Shown here: positions 1 to 8,911 of the stretch, in pieces
Layout: each line of letters opens with the position of its first letter
Numbering within the stretch: the first letter of the stretch is position 1
Source: Taibaiella sp.
GTDB taxonomy: Bacteria > Bacteroidota > Bacteroidia > Chitinophagales > Chitinophagaceae
Length of the DNA: 50,341 nt
Direction of reading: 5' to 3'
NCBI GenBank assembly: GCA_014377675.1
Contig: JACMPD010000145.1
Coordinates: forward strand, 1 to 50,341
Notes under the pieces: generated by a model
The model's input: the letters and a program-made list of their open reading frames with translations, nothing else
The model's database searches: none
What the model was told of the DNA's origin: nothing
Position numbers and translations under genes: made by a program

Positions 1-600
1 GAATCAGAATTTTCAGGATTTAAGAATGGGCAGAATCGTTTTTAAAATCGTCTATTAAAGGGGGGTAATGAGTTTCGGCGGGTTGAAAACCCGCTTATTT
101 GTGCAGGCACGAGAGCGCTGCGCTAACTCTCGCGCCAGTAGTTATTGGGTAGTCCCTACGGGACATGAGGGCATTATTTGTACATTTTGCTACAAACCTG
201 TAGTCCCAAGGCGAACTGCATTCTTCGCGGGAGAAGGGCCTCACCCCTGGCCCCTCTCCACTAGTGGAGAGGGGAGATTTATGTCTTCGCTGTCGCTCAG
301 TAGGTTGTGGGGTATTGCGCCCTTACAGGGCTTTTGGATGCTTTGTTTCGTTCTATGGCGTTGCCCCTCGTTGGGGTATTACGGGGCGTTGCCCCTGTGC
401 ATTGGGTTCATTGCCACGGGTTTTAACCCGTGGATAAGGAAAAAAGTATGAGCGGGTTTAGCCACAGATTTTACTATGTGGCTAAAGCCGTGTTGTTGGT
501 TAGCAGATCCATAGGTTAAAGCCCGTGGCAACTTTAAGGGGTATTACTCCTCAAAAATTCGGGTGGCATGACGCCCTAATTGGGCATCGGGGCATTTCAA
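1..600. repeat. cluster of short palindromes, no credible gene
   Basis: This stretch has no convincing coding sequence. It is packed with short inverted repeats: arms 78-84/88-94; 110-115/127-132; 152-156/160-164; 190-194/199-203; a perfect 24-base palindrome at 251-274; 414-422/425-433 (ccacgggtt with its complement); 457-466/477-486; and gccc/gggc at 572-584. The element ggcgttgcccc occurs twice, near 358 and 386. The first 60 bases are AT-rich and of simple composition, resembling a repeat often seen between genes in this phylum (from memory, not searched). I infer a patch of interspersed repeats, not a regulatory region for one gene. An open frame at 68-451 crosses the palindromes and is not believable as a protein. 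Confidence 0.6.
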
Positions 601-609
601 ACATTTGAT

Positions 610-645
610 AAAAAAAATGCGCCACACTTTGGGAGTGTGGCGCAT
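610..645 (-). terminator. intrinsic terminator of the glutathione peroxidase gene
   Basis: A perfect 12-bp stem (617-628 with 634-645, loop 629-633) is followed on the minus strand by a run of eight T (complement of the A run at 610-617). It lies about 30 bases past the stop codon of the minus-strand gene at 677-1219. Confidence 0.85.
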
Positions 646-676
646 GGGTTATGGGGTTATTATCTTTTGGGGAAGC

Positions 677-1219
677 TTACTTTTTTTCTATGGCTTCTAT
701 TATTTTGCTGTCGTTAGGTTTTACATCAGAGGTGTACATGGCTACGAGTTCGCCTTTTTCATTGATGAGGTATTTCTGGAAGTTCCATTTTACGTCAGAG
801 TCCATTACTCCATTGTACTTCTTTTTGGTGAGCCACAGGTAGAGGTTATCAATTTTATCGCCTTTTACTGATATTTTAGCGGCCATAGGGAAGGTAACTC
901 CGTAGTTTTTGGTGCAAAATTCTTTTATCTCTCCGTTGCTGCCCGGCTCCTGTGCGCCGAAGTTGTTGGCCGGGAAACCGATGATCACCAGTTTGCCTTT
1001 GTATTTTTCGTAAAGTTTCTCAAGGGCTTCATACTGGGGCGTATAGCCGCACTTTGATGCGGTATTAACTATCAGTATTTTTTTGCCCTTGTATTGGGCA
1101 AGGTCAATAGTGCCGCCATCGAGCGACTCCATTTTAAAGCCGTAAATGCTCTTTGGCACCTCAGCGCCGGGAGCTGGTGTAAACAGGAAACTAAACAAGA
1201 TAAAAATATTTAAAAACAT
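677..1219 (-). CDS. glutathione peroxidase-family thiol peroxidase
   Basis: A 180-residue peroxidase of the GPx family that reduces hydrogen peroxide and organic hydroperoxides. Residues 1-18 are hydrophobic and look like a signal peptide, so the enzyme is probably exported. The catalytic set is complete: peroxidatic Cys57 in NTASKCGYTPQ, Gln90 in FPANNFGAQEPG, and Trp145-Asn146 in KWNF. Cys102 in EFCTKNYG sits where the resolving cysteine of the thioredoxin-dependent, non-selenium class lies, so thioredoxin rather than glutathione is the likely reductant (family knowledge). Length is normal. The gene stands alone, with a strong terminator downstream and a divergent or unrelated neighbour upstream. 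Upstream of the ATG there is only an imperfect -7 element, TAAATTGC. Confidence 0.9.
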   Translation of the reverse strand: MFLNIFILFSFLFTPAPGAEVPKSIYGFKMESLDGGTIDLAQYKGKKILIVNTASKCGYTPQYEALEKLYEKYKGKLVIIGFPANNFGAQEPGSNGEIKEFCTKNYGVTFPMAAKISVKGDKIDNLYLWLTKKKYNGVMDSDVKWNFQKYLINEKGELVAMYTSDVKPNDSKIIEAIEKK

Positions 1220-1287
1220 AGGTCTGAATTTTGGTGCAATTTAGGGTATTTATAAAACTGACAGTCATAACATGTTGTGAAAATGGG

Positions 1288-3033
1288 CTATTTGCGCTTC
1301 TTACCAAATAAGCGGGTGAGGAAACCCTTTTTGTGGGGCTTTTCGCCGGGCTTGTCTTCCTTGCCGGCAGTTGCGGTGATGATAAAATTTTCTCTCACAG
1401 CCGCTTTCTTCACCCCCCTGAATACATGTTTCCATATCATGCCTATGAAACCTTTTTCAGGCTCCCGCGCAAGGGAGCTGCTGGTTTTTCTTACTTCTTT
1501 GCCAGGCATGGGGTTTGAAGGGTACAGCACCAAGGAGCTGCCAAGAAAAGAAAACAATCCGTCTTTTTCCTTGCGCTGCTCTGACTTGAATTTGAACAGG
1601 GAAATTTTCAGGTCTTTGTAGTATGGCGTAAAGGAACCTGTGCCAAAATGTTCATCCCCCTCTACATGTATATCCAGTTTACTGAGGTAAAAGGAAGTTA
1701 CCTGAACAATAGAGAACGCCTGCACCTGCTTTACCACATCATCGCCGGTAAGGTTTTTAATGTAGCCATCGAGGCTGAAGCGGCCCGTTGTATCTACCAG
1801 ATTCAAAGCAACGTCGGCCGCTATCTCGCTCTTCCCTCCGTAGGTGCCTGTAAGGTGTATGCCGCAGGTTTTATGCAGAGCAATTACACTGTCCAGATTG
1901 GTTATATTGCTGAAGTTAGCTTGTATGTTCGTTATAGCTATTATCCCCTCTTTCCCCTTATCAGTGATCTCTGTATATTTAAATTTCCCCTTACTTATAT
2001 CCAGTTTATTCACGTTTGTTTTTATACCTACCTTCAGTAGTAACTGGTGTGGATATGCGCCCATTCTGTTCTTGCCGCCCGTTTTATACTGCTGTATACT
2101 ACGTATGTCAATATCGGGCTGGGTGGCTACAATGCGCTTTAACTCCAGTTTATTGTGTTTCACAAGGTTATTCCAGTTAAAGCCCCTGAGTTCAATTGAA
2201 GGGAAGTGAAGGGAGTATATTTCTTTTGTTGCTCCAGTTTTCGGGTCGTGATTTGCCATTTTTTTAAGCACTATCTCTTTGAGCGTAACGCTGGTATCGG
2301 TGGTAGAAAAATCGATTGTTGGTTTTTGCGCCGTATAGGTACCAGCCGGCTTCAGGAACAACAAATCATTGAATCGTAAGTTGCCATTCCTGGCGTAAAG
2401 AAAAATGCTGGTGTCTTTCTTTTCATCAAAATTATACCTCCAGTCATCAAGCCTTGCACTGCCGCCATTAAGCTTTAGGGAGAAGCTGCTTTTTTTGCCT
2501 TCAAACTTATAAGTTATTTGCGGGTCAGTAATTGTAATATGATCAGCTACAACTAAGTTAAGGAACGGCTTTTTACTTTTCCGCCTGGTGAACGCGGAAT
2601 CTTCGGGATGTGGCGTGCACGCGAGCAACCATTTCATTTCCCCAACGTCCACATTTGTGCAGTGCACGGTATGGGAGCGAACAATTTCATTCCATGCAAT
2701 ACCTGAAATATGTATGCCGGCAATATTCATAGTCGTGATAGTGGATGGCACCCGTTGTTTCTGTTGTCTTAAGGCGGCGACCCGGCCGGTATCGCCCCAT
2801 ATTTTCAGGCCTGTTACGGTGGCTTCGTGTTTGAAGAAATGAATGTCAATAGCTGTGTAAGTAATATGGTACATACTGTCAGAAGACCTGGCCACAATGG
2901 CAGGGAGTTCGCTGGCAATAATTTGCCGGTAATTAAAGCTGAGCCAGGCAATGCCAGCGGCGGCTATGATAATAACAGATAAAACAACCAAAAGTAGGAT
3001 GCGAAGTATCTTGTATATTCTCTTTTTAGCCAT
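1288..3033 (-). CDS. AsmA-like single-pass membrane protein
   Basis: A 581-residue protein with a basic N-terminus and one membrane segment at about residues 8-31, followed by a long domain rich in beta-strand-like alternation that would lie in the periplasm. This layout (N-terminal anchor, then a long extended beta domain) is that of the AsmA/YhdP-like superfamily, whose members are implicated in lipid movement between membranes. No catalytic motif was seen. The C-terminal 15 or so residues are strongly basic (KKGFLTRLFGKKRK), which is odd for a periplasmic end and may bind lipid headgroups or nucleic acid; that is inference. It does not share a strand with the hydrolase gene upstream (divergent). 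The assignment is by architecture, not by close recognition, and it could equally be called an uncharacterised exported protein. Confidence 0.6.
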   Translation of the reverse strand: MAKKRIYKILRILLLVVLSVIIIAAAGIAWLSFNYRQIIASELPAIVARSSDSMYHITYTAIDIHFFKHEATVTGLKIWGDTGRVAALRQQKQRVPSTITTMNIAGIHISGIAWNEIVRSHTVHCTNVDVGEMKWLLACTPHPEDSAFTRRKSKKPFLNLVVADHITITDPQITYKFEGKKSSFSLKLNGGSARLDDWRYNFDEKKDTSIFLYARNGNLRFNDLLFLKPAGTYTAQKPTIDFSTTDTSVTLKEIVLKKMANHDPKTGATKEIYSLHFPSIELRGFNWNNLVKHNKLELKRIVATQPDIDIRSIQQYKTGGKNRMGAYPHQLLLKVGIKTNVNKLDISKGKFKYTEITDKGKEGIIAITNIQANFSNITNLDSVIALHKTCGIHLTGTYGGKSEIAADVALNLVDTTGRFSLDGYIKNLTGDDVVKQVQAFSIVQVTSFYLSKLDIHVEGDEHFGTGSFTPYYKDLKISLFKFKSEQRKEKDGLFSFLGSSLVLYPSNPMPGKEVRKTSSSLAREPEKGFIGMIWKHVFRGVKKAAVRENFIITATAGKEDKPGEKPHKKGFLTRLFGKKRK

Positions 3034-3130
3034 GCAGGCGTATGTTTAAAATCCATGCCAATCACGGAAATGCATGTTACCTGGCACATTTTAGGTAGTC
3101 ACCACGCTGTGTTTTGGCTTAGAATTAATA

Positions 3131-3158
3131 TTGCATTGGTTGATAAATCGTACTTTTG
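3131..3158 (+). promoter_or_regulatory. Bacteroidota-type promoter, likely leaderless
   Basis: The -7 element TACTTTTG at 3151-3158 fits TAnnTTTG; a TTG at 3131-3133, 17 bases upstream, could be the -33 element. The last G lies six bases before the ATG at 3164, so transcription should begin at or next to the start codon. This also argues against the TTG at 3131 as a translation start. Confidence 0.6.
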
Positions 3159-3163
3159 CGCTG

Positions 3164-3973
3164 ATGAAAGGCAGTTCAGGGTACATTGGGCTTGGCCAAA
3201 AAGAGTTGCACTATACCCGCTCCGGTTATGGGCAAAGAGTGCTTCTTGTCTTCCATGGCTACGGGCATGAAGGCGAACGGATGAGGATTTTCGAGAACTA
3301 CTTAGGAGAGGAATTTACGTCTTATTTCATTGATCTTCCGCATCACGGCAAATCATTATGGAACACGGACGACATATTGACCGTCAATGATGTCAACTCG
3401 CTGGTTAAAGAGCTGATGAAAACGCATAATGTGCCGAAAGTATCTTTACTGGGTTATAGCATGGGCGGCAGGGTGTGCCTATCAATAATAGATCAACTGC
3501 CGGAGTACATTGATAAGGTGACACTACTCGCCCCAGATGGGCTAAGGATTGATCCTTATTATTTATTTTTCACCGGGAATTTTCTTGGCAAAAAAATCTT
3601 CAGGCATGTGGTAGCCAAGCCCGGGTTTTATAAGCGGGTAATAAAGGTAATGAAGGACAGCAACCTGATAGATGAGTCCAGGTATAAATTCGTACAATAT
3701 TACCTTAACAGTGAGTATCACAGGCTGCAGTTAGGCAGTGTGTGGCCTGCGATGGCCGCACTGACCACTACAGTAGCTGGGGTTAAGGAAAAAATAAAGA
3801 AGCATAATGTCAATATTACTATATTTACGGGCAAGTATGACAAGGTAATTCCGCCTTCGCTGGCTGAAAAGTTTGTTTCAGGGCTTAATTCCGTTGATTT
3901 AAATATTATTGAAAAAGGGCACCGGGTTTTTGACTCCGGCAATGCCGCTTTTATTGCCAGGACATTATTATGA
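3164..3973 (+). CDS. alpha/beta-fold hydrolase
   Basis: A 269-residue single-domain alpha/beta hydrolase without signal peptide or membrane segment. The nucleophile elbow GYSMGG carries Ser99, and the likely partners are Asp226 in GKYDKVIP and His253 in EKGHRVF; an HGYG oxyanion-type motif precedes them near residue 34. The substrate cannot be read from the sequence. I chose the ATG at 3164 over an upstream TTG at 3131 because a good -7 promoter element lies between the two. The stop codon overlaps the start of the next gene (ATGA at 3970-3973), so the two are translationally coupled and the hydrolase may act on the product or precursor of that membrane glycosyltransferase (inference). Confidence 0.8.
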   Translation: MKGSSGYIGLGQKELHYTRSGYGQRVLLVFHGYGHEGERMRIFENYLGEEFTSYFIDLPHHGKSLWNTDDILTVNDVNSLVKELMKTHNVPKVSLLGYSMGGRVCLSIIDQLPEYIDKVTLLAPDGLRIDPYYLFFTGNFLGKKIFRHVVAKPGFYKRVIKVMKDSNLIDESRYKFVQYYLNSEYHRLQLGSVWPAMAALTTTVAGVKEKIKKHNVNITIFTGKYDKVIPPSLAEKFVSGLNSVDLNIIEKGHRVFDSGNAAFIARTLL

Positions 3974-5112
3974 TCATTTTTACTCTTTTCATTACCCTGC
4001 TCACGGCTGCCTATGTAGCGTTGTTTATAGCTTATGGCAAAGGATGGGCAAAACAGCAGGAGTTTCGGCTTCCGGTTAGTTTTGAGCCTATCACTTTTAT
4101 ATCCGTAATAATACCCGCCCGGAATGAAAGCGGTAATATAGGTGCTTGTATTGATGCGTTGCTTGTACAGAAGTATCACCACCAGCTATATGAGATAATA
4201 GTTGTTGATGACCACTCCACCGATGGAACGGCTGATATTGTGCGGGGGTATGCTGACAGCCGGGTTCAATGTATAGCGCTCGCTGATTTTATAATGCCGG
4301 GAGAAAAAATGAACTCTTATAAGAAGGCCGCGATAGCGGCGGGTATTTCAAAAAGCGGCGGCGAGCTGATAGTGACCACTGATGCTGACTGTGTGGCGCC
4401 GAATGCGTGGCTGAGAAACCTGGCCTGTGTGTTTGAGCAACAGGCTCCTTCTATGATAGTGGGTCCGGTAATCTATAACTCTACGGGCGGTTTGCTGCCG
4501 GTATTTCAGCTGATTGACTTTATGGGTATGCAGGGCGTAACGGCTGCATCGCACAGTCTTAAGCTGGGCAATATGTGCAACGGGGCCAACCTGGCATTCA
4601 CCAGGGAGGCTTTTAATAAGGTAAATGGTTATGAAGGCATTGACAAACTGGCCTCCGGCGATGACTACCTGCTGATGACCAAAATAGCTAAAATGCCCGG
4701 CGCGTCGATAGCCTATGTTAAAACGAGGCACGCTATTGTTTCTACAAGCCCGCAGCCTACCTGGGGGAGTTTTTTGCAGCAACGAATAAGGTGGGCGTCA
4801 AAATCAGGCAAGTATAATGACCGGAAACTGACCCTGGCACTGTTGCTGGTTTATTTTTTTAATATATCGTTTCCGGTTTTAGCAGTGACGGGTTTTGCGT
4901 GGCCCCGGTACTGGATTTACGCATTCATCATGTTGCTGATAAAAACGATAGCTGAATACTGGTTTATGCTGCCGGTAACGGCTTTTTTTCATAAGCGCTG
5001 GTCAAGGGTTTATTTTCCTTTTCTGCAGCCGCTTCATATTTTATATATTGTAACAGCGGGGTTTCTTGGGTTAGTAGGCCATTATCAATGGAAGGATAGG
5101 AAAGTTAAATAA
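3970..5112 (+). CDS. membrane glycosyltransferase, family 2
   Basis: A 380-residue GT2 enzyme that transfers a sugar from a nucleotide donor at the inner membrane. It has an N-terminal membrane segment (residues 1-20), a GT-A catalytic domain beginning FISVIIPARNESGNI, the DAD metal-binding triad in VTTDADC, an acidic GDDYLL motif, and QQRIRW, the QxxRW signature of processive synthases such as cellulose and hyaluronan synthase. Three or four hydrophobic helices fill the last 110 residues. QxxRW together with C-terminal membrane helices suggests that it may extrude a chain or make a membrane-bound product, but single-addition enzymes of this family also exist. Its start codon overlaps the stop of the hydrolase gene. 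Confidence 0.82.
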   Translation: MIIFTLFITLLTAAYVALFIAYGKGWAKQQEFRLPVSFEPITFISVIIPARNESGNIGACIDALLVQKYHHQLYEIIVVDDHSTDGTADIVRGYADSRVQCIALADFIMPGEKMNSYKKAAIAAGISKSGGELIVTTDADCVAPNAWLRNLACVFEQQAPSMIVGPVIYNSTGGLLPVFQLIDFMGMQGVTAASHSLKLGNMCNGANLAFTREAFNKVNGYEGIDKLASGDDYLLMTKIAKMPGASIAYVKTRHAIVSTSPQPTWGSFLQQRIRWASKSGKYNDRKLTLALLLVYFFNISFPVLAVTGFAWPRYWIYAFIMLLIKTIAEYWFMLPVTAFFHKRWSRVYFPFLQPLHILYIVTAGFLGLVGHYQWKDRKVK

Positions 5113-5153
5113 AGTTTAGCGTTCCAATTTCAGGTTTAAATAAATATTGTGTA

Positions 5154-5161
5154 TACTTTTG
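5154..5161 (+). promoter_or_regulatory. -7 promoter element of ahcY
   Basis: TACTTTTG at 5154-5161 matches TAnnTTTG and lies 20 bases before the ATG of ahcY. This leaves a leader of about 15 bases, too short for a SAH or SAM riboswitch, and no folded leader is visible. Confidence 0.65.
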
Positions 5162-5181
5162 CCTAAAATTTCAAACAAATT

Positions 5182-6510
5182 ATGAGTACGATGACACATT
5201 CCAAGATAGATTTCAAGGTACCTTACAAGGTAGCAGACATTAGCCTTGCAGACTGGGGCCGTAAAGAAATAAGATTAGCGGAAGCGGAGATGCCGGGTTT
5301 GATGGCTTTACGCGCTGAATATGGTGCTACGCAGCCATTGAAAGGTGCCCGCATAGCCGGTTGTCTTCACATGACCATCCAGACCGCAGTACTCATTGAA
5401 ACTCTGATAGCATTAGGCGCAGGAGTGAAGTGGAGTTCATGTAATATATTTTCTACACAGGACCATGCAGCAGCTGCTATTGCCGCTGCCGGTATAGGTG
5501 TATTTGCATGGAAAGGCCAGAGTCTTCAGGACGCTGACTGGTGCATTGAGCAGACATTATTTTTCGGCAGCGAAGACCGCCCGCTGAATATGATACTTGA
5601 TGATGGTGGTGACCTTACCAATATAGTACTTGATCAGTACACTGAACTGGTGCAGCACATAAAAGGCCTGAGCGAAGAAACAACAACCGGAGTACACCGC
5701 CTGTATGAGAGAATGGCAAAGGGTACATTACCAATGCCCGCCATTAATGTGAATGACTCAGTAACAAAATCGAAATTTGATAATAAATACGGTTGCCAGG
5801 AAAGTCTTGTTGACGCTATCCGCCGTGCCACGGATGTAATGATGGCTGGTAAAGTAGCAGTTGTAGGCGGTTATGGCGATGTGGGTAAAGGTTCAGCCCT
5901 TTCCCTCCGTGGTGCCGGTGCAAGGGTAATGGTTACCGAAATAGACCCTATCTGCGCACTACAGGCAGCTATGGACGGTTTTGAAGTGAAGAGGATGGAA
6001 GACGGGGTGAAAGAAGCTGACATTATTGTTACCGCTTCAGGTTGCCGTGACCTCATAACTGAAAAGCACTTCAGGCTGATGAAGGATAAGGCTATCGTTT
6101 GCAATATAGGTCACTTTGATATTGAAATAGATATGGAATGGCTGAATAACAGTTACGGACATACCAAGGATACTATAAAGCCACAGGTTGACTTATACAA
6201 CATTGAAGGTAATGATGTAATTATACTTGCTGAAGGCCGCTTGGTAAATCTGGGTTGTGCTACAGGGCACCCAAGTTTTGTAATGAGTAATTCGTTCACT
6301 AACCAGACATTAGCGCAGATAGAGTTGTGGAACAACCACACCAACTACGAGAATAAAGTGTATGTGTTACCAAAACACCTTGATGAAAAAGTGGCACGCT
6401 TACACCTGTCAAAGGTTGGCGCACAGCTCGACGAACTGACAAATGAACAAGCAGAATACTTAGGTATCCCGAAAGCGGGACCATACAAAACCGATATGTA
6501 CAGGTATTAA
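5182..6510 (+). CDS. ahcY: S-adenosylhomocysteinase
   Basis: A 442-residue cytosolic enzyme that splits S-adenosylhomocysteine into adenosine and homocysteine with bound NAD, removing the inhibitor left by SAM-dependent methylation. Hallmarks seen: the N-terminal substrate domain with [13 protein letters not shown] and [17 protein letters not shown], the NAD-binding [11 protein letters not shown] glycine loop near residue 230, [31 protein letters not shown], and the C-terminal [10 protein letters not shown] end that closes the NAD site of the neighbouring subunit. Length is that of the bacterial family. The start at 5182 keeps the usual short N-terminus. It is a single-gene transcription unit, with its own -7 element upstream and a strong terminator downstream. 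Confidence 0.97.
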   Translation: MSTMTHSKIDFKVPYKVADISLADWGRKEIRLAEAEMPGLMALRAEYGATQPLKGARIAGCLHMTIQTAVLIETLIALGAGVKWSSCNIFSTQDHAAAAIAAAGIGVFAWKGQSLQDADWCIEQTLFFGSEDRPLNMILDDGGDLTNIVLDQYTELVQHIKGLSEETTTGVHRLYERMAKGTLPMPAINVNDSVTKSKFDNKYGCQESLVDAIRRATDVMMAGKVAVVGGYGDVGKGSALSLRGAGARVMVTEIDPICALQAAMDGFEVKRMEDGVKEADIIVTASGCRDLITEKHFRLMKDKAIVCNIGHFDIEIDMEWLNNSYGHTKDTIKPQVDLYNIEGNDVIILAEGRLVNLGCATGHPSFVMSNSFTNQTLAQIELWNNHTNYENKVYVLPKHLDEKVARLHLSKVGAQLDELTNEQAEYLGIPKAGPYKTDMYRY

Positions 6511-6540
6511 TAGCATTAGCTATAATACTACTCTAAAATT

Positions 6541-6573
6541 AATGGCAGCGGTTTATACCCGCTGCCATTTTTT
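6541..6573 (+). terminator. intrinsic terminator of ahcY
   Basis: An 11-bp GC-rich stem (6541-6551 with 6559-6569, loop 6552-6558) runs into six T (6568-6573), 30 bases past the ahcY stop codon. Confidence 0.88.
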
Positions 6574-6630
6574 ATTTAATTTATTTTTCAATATTTTTTG
6601 GCAGTAATAAGCACTAAGGGAATTAATGCT

Positions 6631-6996
6631 TTATTCAGCGTCCGGAATAAATTTCATTGAGATGGAATTGACACAATGCCTTGTGTTTTTCTGTGTGAAA
6701 CGTTCCCCTTTAAATACGTGGCCGAGGTGGCCATCGCAGGTGGCGCAAACGATTTCGATTCTCCTGCCATCGGCGTCAGGCAGGTGCTTTACAGCGCCGG
6801 GCAATTCATCATCAAAACTGGGCCAGCCGCAGTGCGAATCAAATTTATCTTTAGAATGGTAGAGCGGCGCATTGCACCTGCGGCAAACGTAGGTGCCCGT
6901 TTTCTTATTATCAGTATACTCTCCAATAAACGCTCTCTCGGTGCCTTTGTGCACTATTACCCGTGCTTCTTCAGGCGTTAATTCGTTCCATGCCAT
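6631..6996 (-). CDS. msrB: peptide-methionine (R)-S-oxide reductase
   Basis: A 121-residue MsrB that reduces methionine-R-sulfoxide in damaged proteins, using thioredoxin. The four structural zinc cysteines are present as two CxxC pairs (Cys38/Cys41 and Cys84/Cys87), with HCGWPSF, HLGHVF and the catalytic Cys108 in RHCVNSISM. There is no signal peptide, so it should be cytosolic. It is convergent with ahcY and is preceded by a consensus-like promoter at 7029-7058, giving a leader of about 26 bases. The MsrA domain often fused to it is absent from this window. Confidence 0.95.
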   Translation of the reverse strand: MAWNELTPEEARVIVHKGTERAFIGEYTDNKKTGTYVCRRCNAPLYHSKDKFDSHCGWPSFDDELPGAVKHLPDADGRRIEIVCATCDGHLGHVFKGERFTQKNTRHCVNSISMKFIPDAE

Positions 6997-7028
6997 AGCT
7001 TTATTTTTTTAATTCGCTCAAATTTATT

Positions 7029-7058
7029 CAAAGATACACATCTGCAAGCAAGCACAAA
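7029..7058 (-). promoter_or_regulatory. promoter of msrB
   Basis: On the minus strand a TTTG (7055-7058) is followed after 18 bases by TATCTTTG (7029-7036), matching the TTTG-N19-TAnnTTTG pattern of the Bacteroidota primary sigma factor. Confidence 0.7.
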
Positions 7059-7078
7059 TGTTATAAATACCCGCTAAA

Positions 7079-7118
7079 CAAAAATGGCTTTTCATCGTGA
7101 GTATGATGAAAAGCCATT
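7079..7118 (-). terminator. terminator of the T9SS cargo gene
   Basis: A perfect 14-bp stem (7083-7096 with 7105-7118, loop 7097-7104) lies 20 bases past the stop of the minus-strand gene at 7139-8890. It is followed by only a short, interrupted T run. Confidence 0.7.
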
Positions 7119-7138
7119 GAGAAAAACAAGGTGTTATT

Positions 7139-8890
7139 CTATCTTATGAGTGTAACATTGCCTTTCAGGTCAACAAGTTTACCATCTGGCTTTTCAAATA
7201 ATATATGATAATAATATACGGCGGTTTCCTGCATTGCGCCGCTATAAGTTCCGTCCCAGCCTTTGTTCTTATCAGCTGTCTGGAAGACCATTTTGCCCCA
7301 TCGGTTATATACGGTAAAGTCAATGAGTTTGTCAAACTTCAGGTTCACGACTCTGAACACGTCATTGAGGCCGTCGTTATTAGGCGTGAATGAGGTAGGG
7401 ACAATATCATGTGCGGTTGGGTCAACATATACCAGGGCGGTATCCTGTGCCTTACAGCCCCATTGATTTTTTACATATACGGTGTACTTAGTGCTTACCG
7501 TGGGGTGCACAACGGGATTGCTGATATTGGGGTTGTCCACTGCGCCTTCAAATGGCTCCCAGCGATAAATTAAGCGGTATGGTGTAGTATTAGGCGCATC
7601 GAGTTGGGCTTCACCGCCATATTTAATAACGCTCAGGTGTGGCGTGGCCGTAATGGATAACGGCGGCAAAATCTTAATTACATAAGTGATAGTCTGAGTA
7701 CCGGGCAGCGGGCAGCCATTGTCAGTGAAGGTAACATTAAACGGATAGTCACCTGGTGGCAGGCCGCGGGTGTTCCAGGAGAAAACAGCTTTAGCCTGCG
7801 GCGTACTGTTATCGGTTATATTGAGAAAACTGTTTACTGGTATACCTGCGGCCTTTATGGTTACAGAGTTTGTTTTTATTTCCTGCACCGGTATTATCTC
7901 CAGCCCGAAGCTGTCTGTTTCGGCGCATATCTCAAAGTGAGTAGGGTCGCTGACCTGGCCCATTGTTGAGCTGCCGAAACCACCTGAGGGAGGTGTTCGG
8001 GTGCATGTAACGACGAGGAAGCTCATTTCGCGCTGGCAGGAACCAATGAAAACTCCGCCCCGGTATTCCCGCACATTATATACAACCAATGAGCGTTGAA
8101 TAACGTTAGGAAAAAATACTATTTGCCCTGTTGAAGCATCAAGCGAAAATGAGCCAGGCGTATAAGACAGAGGATCAGCGCCCGTATGAGGGGGCGTGTA
8201 AGTAACGGGGCCTCCTAAATTGCAGTTTACACCGTTGCCGTTTATGGCATCAACTAATGTAAACACAAGACTGTCACCATCGGCGTCAATTGCACCCGGC
8301 GAGTACCCGTTACTGTTATTGAGGCAGAAGAATGGTGTTGGAACCACAGTAAGAATGGGGCTAGAATTATTACCAACGATATTGTTAAGCGTATCTTCCA
8401 ATTGCGACGATGAAGCACCTATTACGTTGGTGATAGCCGCAGCGCGGCCAGACGCAGATACACTGCCACCGCCGTTATTGCCTGTGTAAACAAACCGCCA
8501 AAATTGAGATGGAGATGGCACCGTATAAATGCCGGAATAGACGAATTTCTTTATGCCGGGGGTAGCAGATGCCGTGTTGTTGCATTGAGTATACCCTACA
8601 GAGTCCGGGCAAACCGGGGTTATTTCCACTCCGTTAGCCGGGCCCTGGATAGCGAGCGATACGCTGGCGACATAAGTATTGCCATCATAAACACATATTT
8701 CGGGGGTAGCGAGGGGAAGTGAGTTAAATGCACTGATGGATGAAATGCCACAGTCACCATAAAGGTTTACTGTTATCTGGTAATCATTGCCGGATATCCA
8801 AGTATAATATAGGTCAACACCAACAATATGAGATGCCATTGCTGAGCAATAAAAGCACACAAGAAAAGCGGTTGATAATAAATACTTCAT
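7139..8890 (-). CDS. secreted protein with gliding-motility-type T9SS C-terminal domain
   Basis: A 583-residue extracellular or cell-surface protein. The start at 8890 (MKYLLSTAFLV) gives a clean signal peptide ending near AMAS; a longer frame upstream would bury it. The N-terminus SHIVGVDLYYTW is typical of a large Bacteroidota family of surface proteins. A repeated beta-sandwich region follows, and near residue 400 an Ig/PKD-like stretch. The last 85 or so residues are the gliding motility-associated (CHU-type, type B) sorting domain, with FTPNNDGLNDVF, YNRWGKMVF, KGWDGTYSG and VYYYHILF. The protein should cross the outer membrane by the type IX system. Its function beyond that (adhesion, matrix, enzyme) cannot be read. 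It has a -7 element upstream and a terminator downstream, so it is monocistronic. Confidence 0.85.
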   Translation of the reverse strand: MKYLLSTAFLVCFYCSAMASHIVGVDLYYTWISGNDYQITVNLYGDCGISSISAFNSLPLATPEICVYDGNTYVASVSLAIQGPANGVEITPVCPDSVGYTQCNNTASATPGIKKFVYSGIYTVPSPSQFWRFVYTGNNGGGSVSASGRAAAITNVIGASSSQLEDTLNNIVGNNSSPILTVVPTPFFCLNNSNGYSPGAIDADGDSLVFTLVDAINGNGVNCNLGGPVTYTPPHTGADPLSYTPGSFSLDASTGQIVFFPNVIQRSLVVYNVREYRGGVFIGSCQREMSFLVVTCTRTPPSGGFGSSTMGQVSDPTHFEICAETDSFGLEIIPVQEIKTNSVTIKAAGIPVNSFLNITDNSTPQAKAVFSWNTRGLPPGDYPFNVTFTDNGCPLPGTQTITYVIKILPPLSITATPHLSVIKYGGEAQLDAPNTTPYRLIYRWEPFEGAVDNPNISNPVVHPTVSTKYTVYVKNQWGCKAQDTALVYVDPTAHDIVPTSFTPNNDGLNDVFRVVNLKFDKLIDFTVYNRWGKMVFQTADKNKGWDGTYSGAMQETAVYYYHILFEKPDGKLVDLKGNVTLIR

Positions 8891-8911
8891 GATATGGTAA
8901 CAATGTTTTAG

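Noticed and set aside
68-451. Open reading frame of 127 codons across the palindrome cluster
   Set aside because: Composition follows the repeats, the frame runs through several inverted repeats, no domain or leader is visible, and no promoter element precedes it.
3718-4182. Minus-strand frame of 154 codons
   Set aside because: It lies antisense to the well-supported hydrolase and glycosyltransferase genes and shows no recognisable motif.
5113-5181. Possible SAH or SAM riboswitch before ahcY
   Set aside because: The -7 element leaves a leader of only about 15 bases and no conserved folded core is visible.
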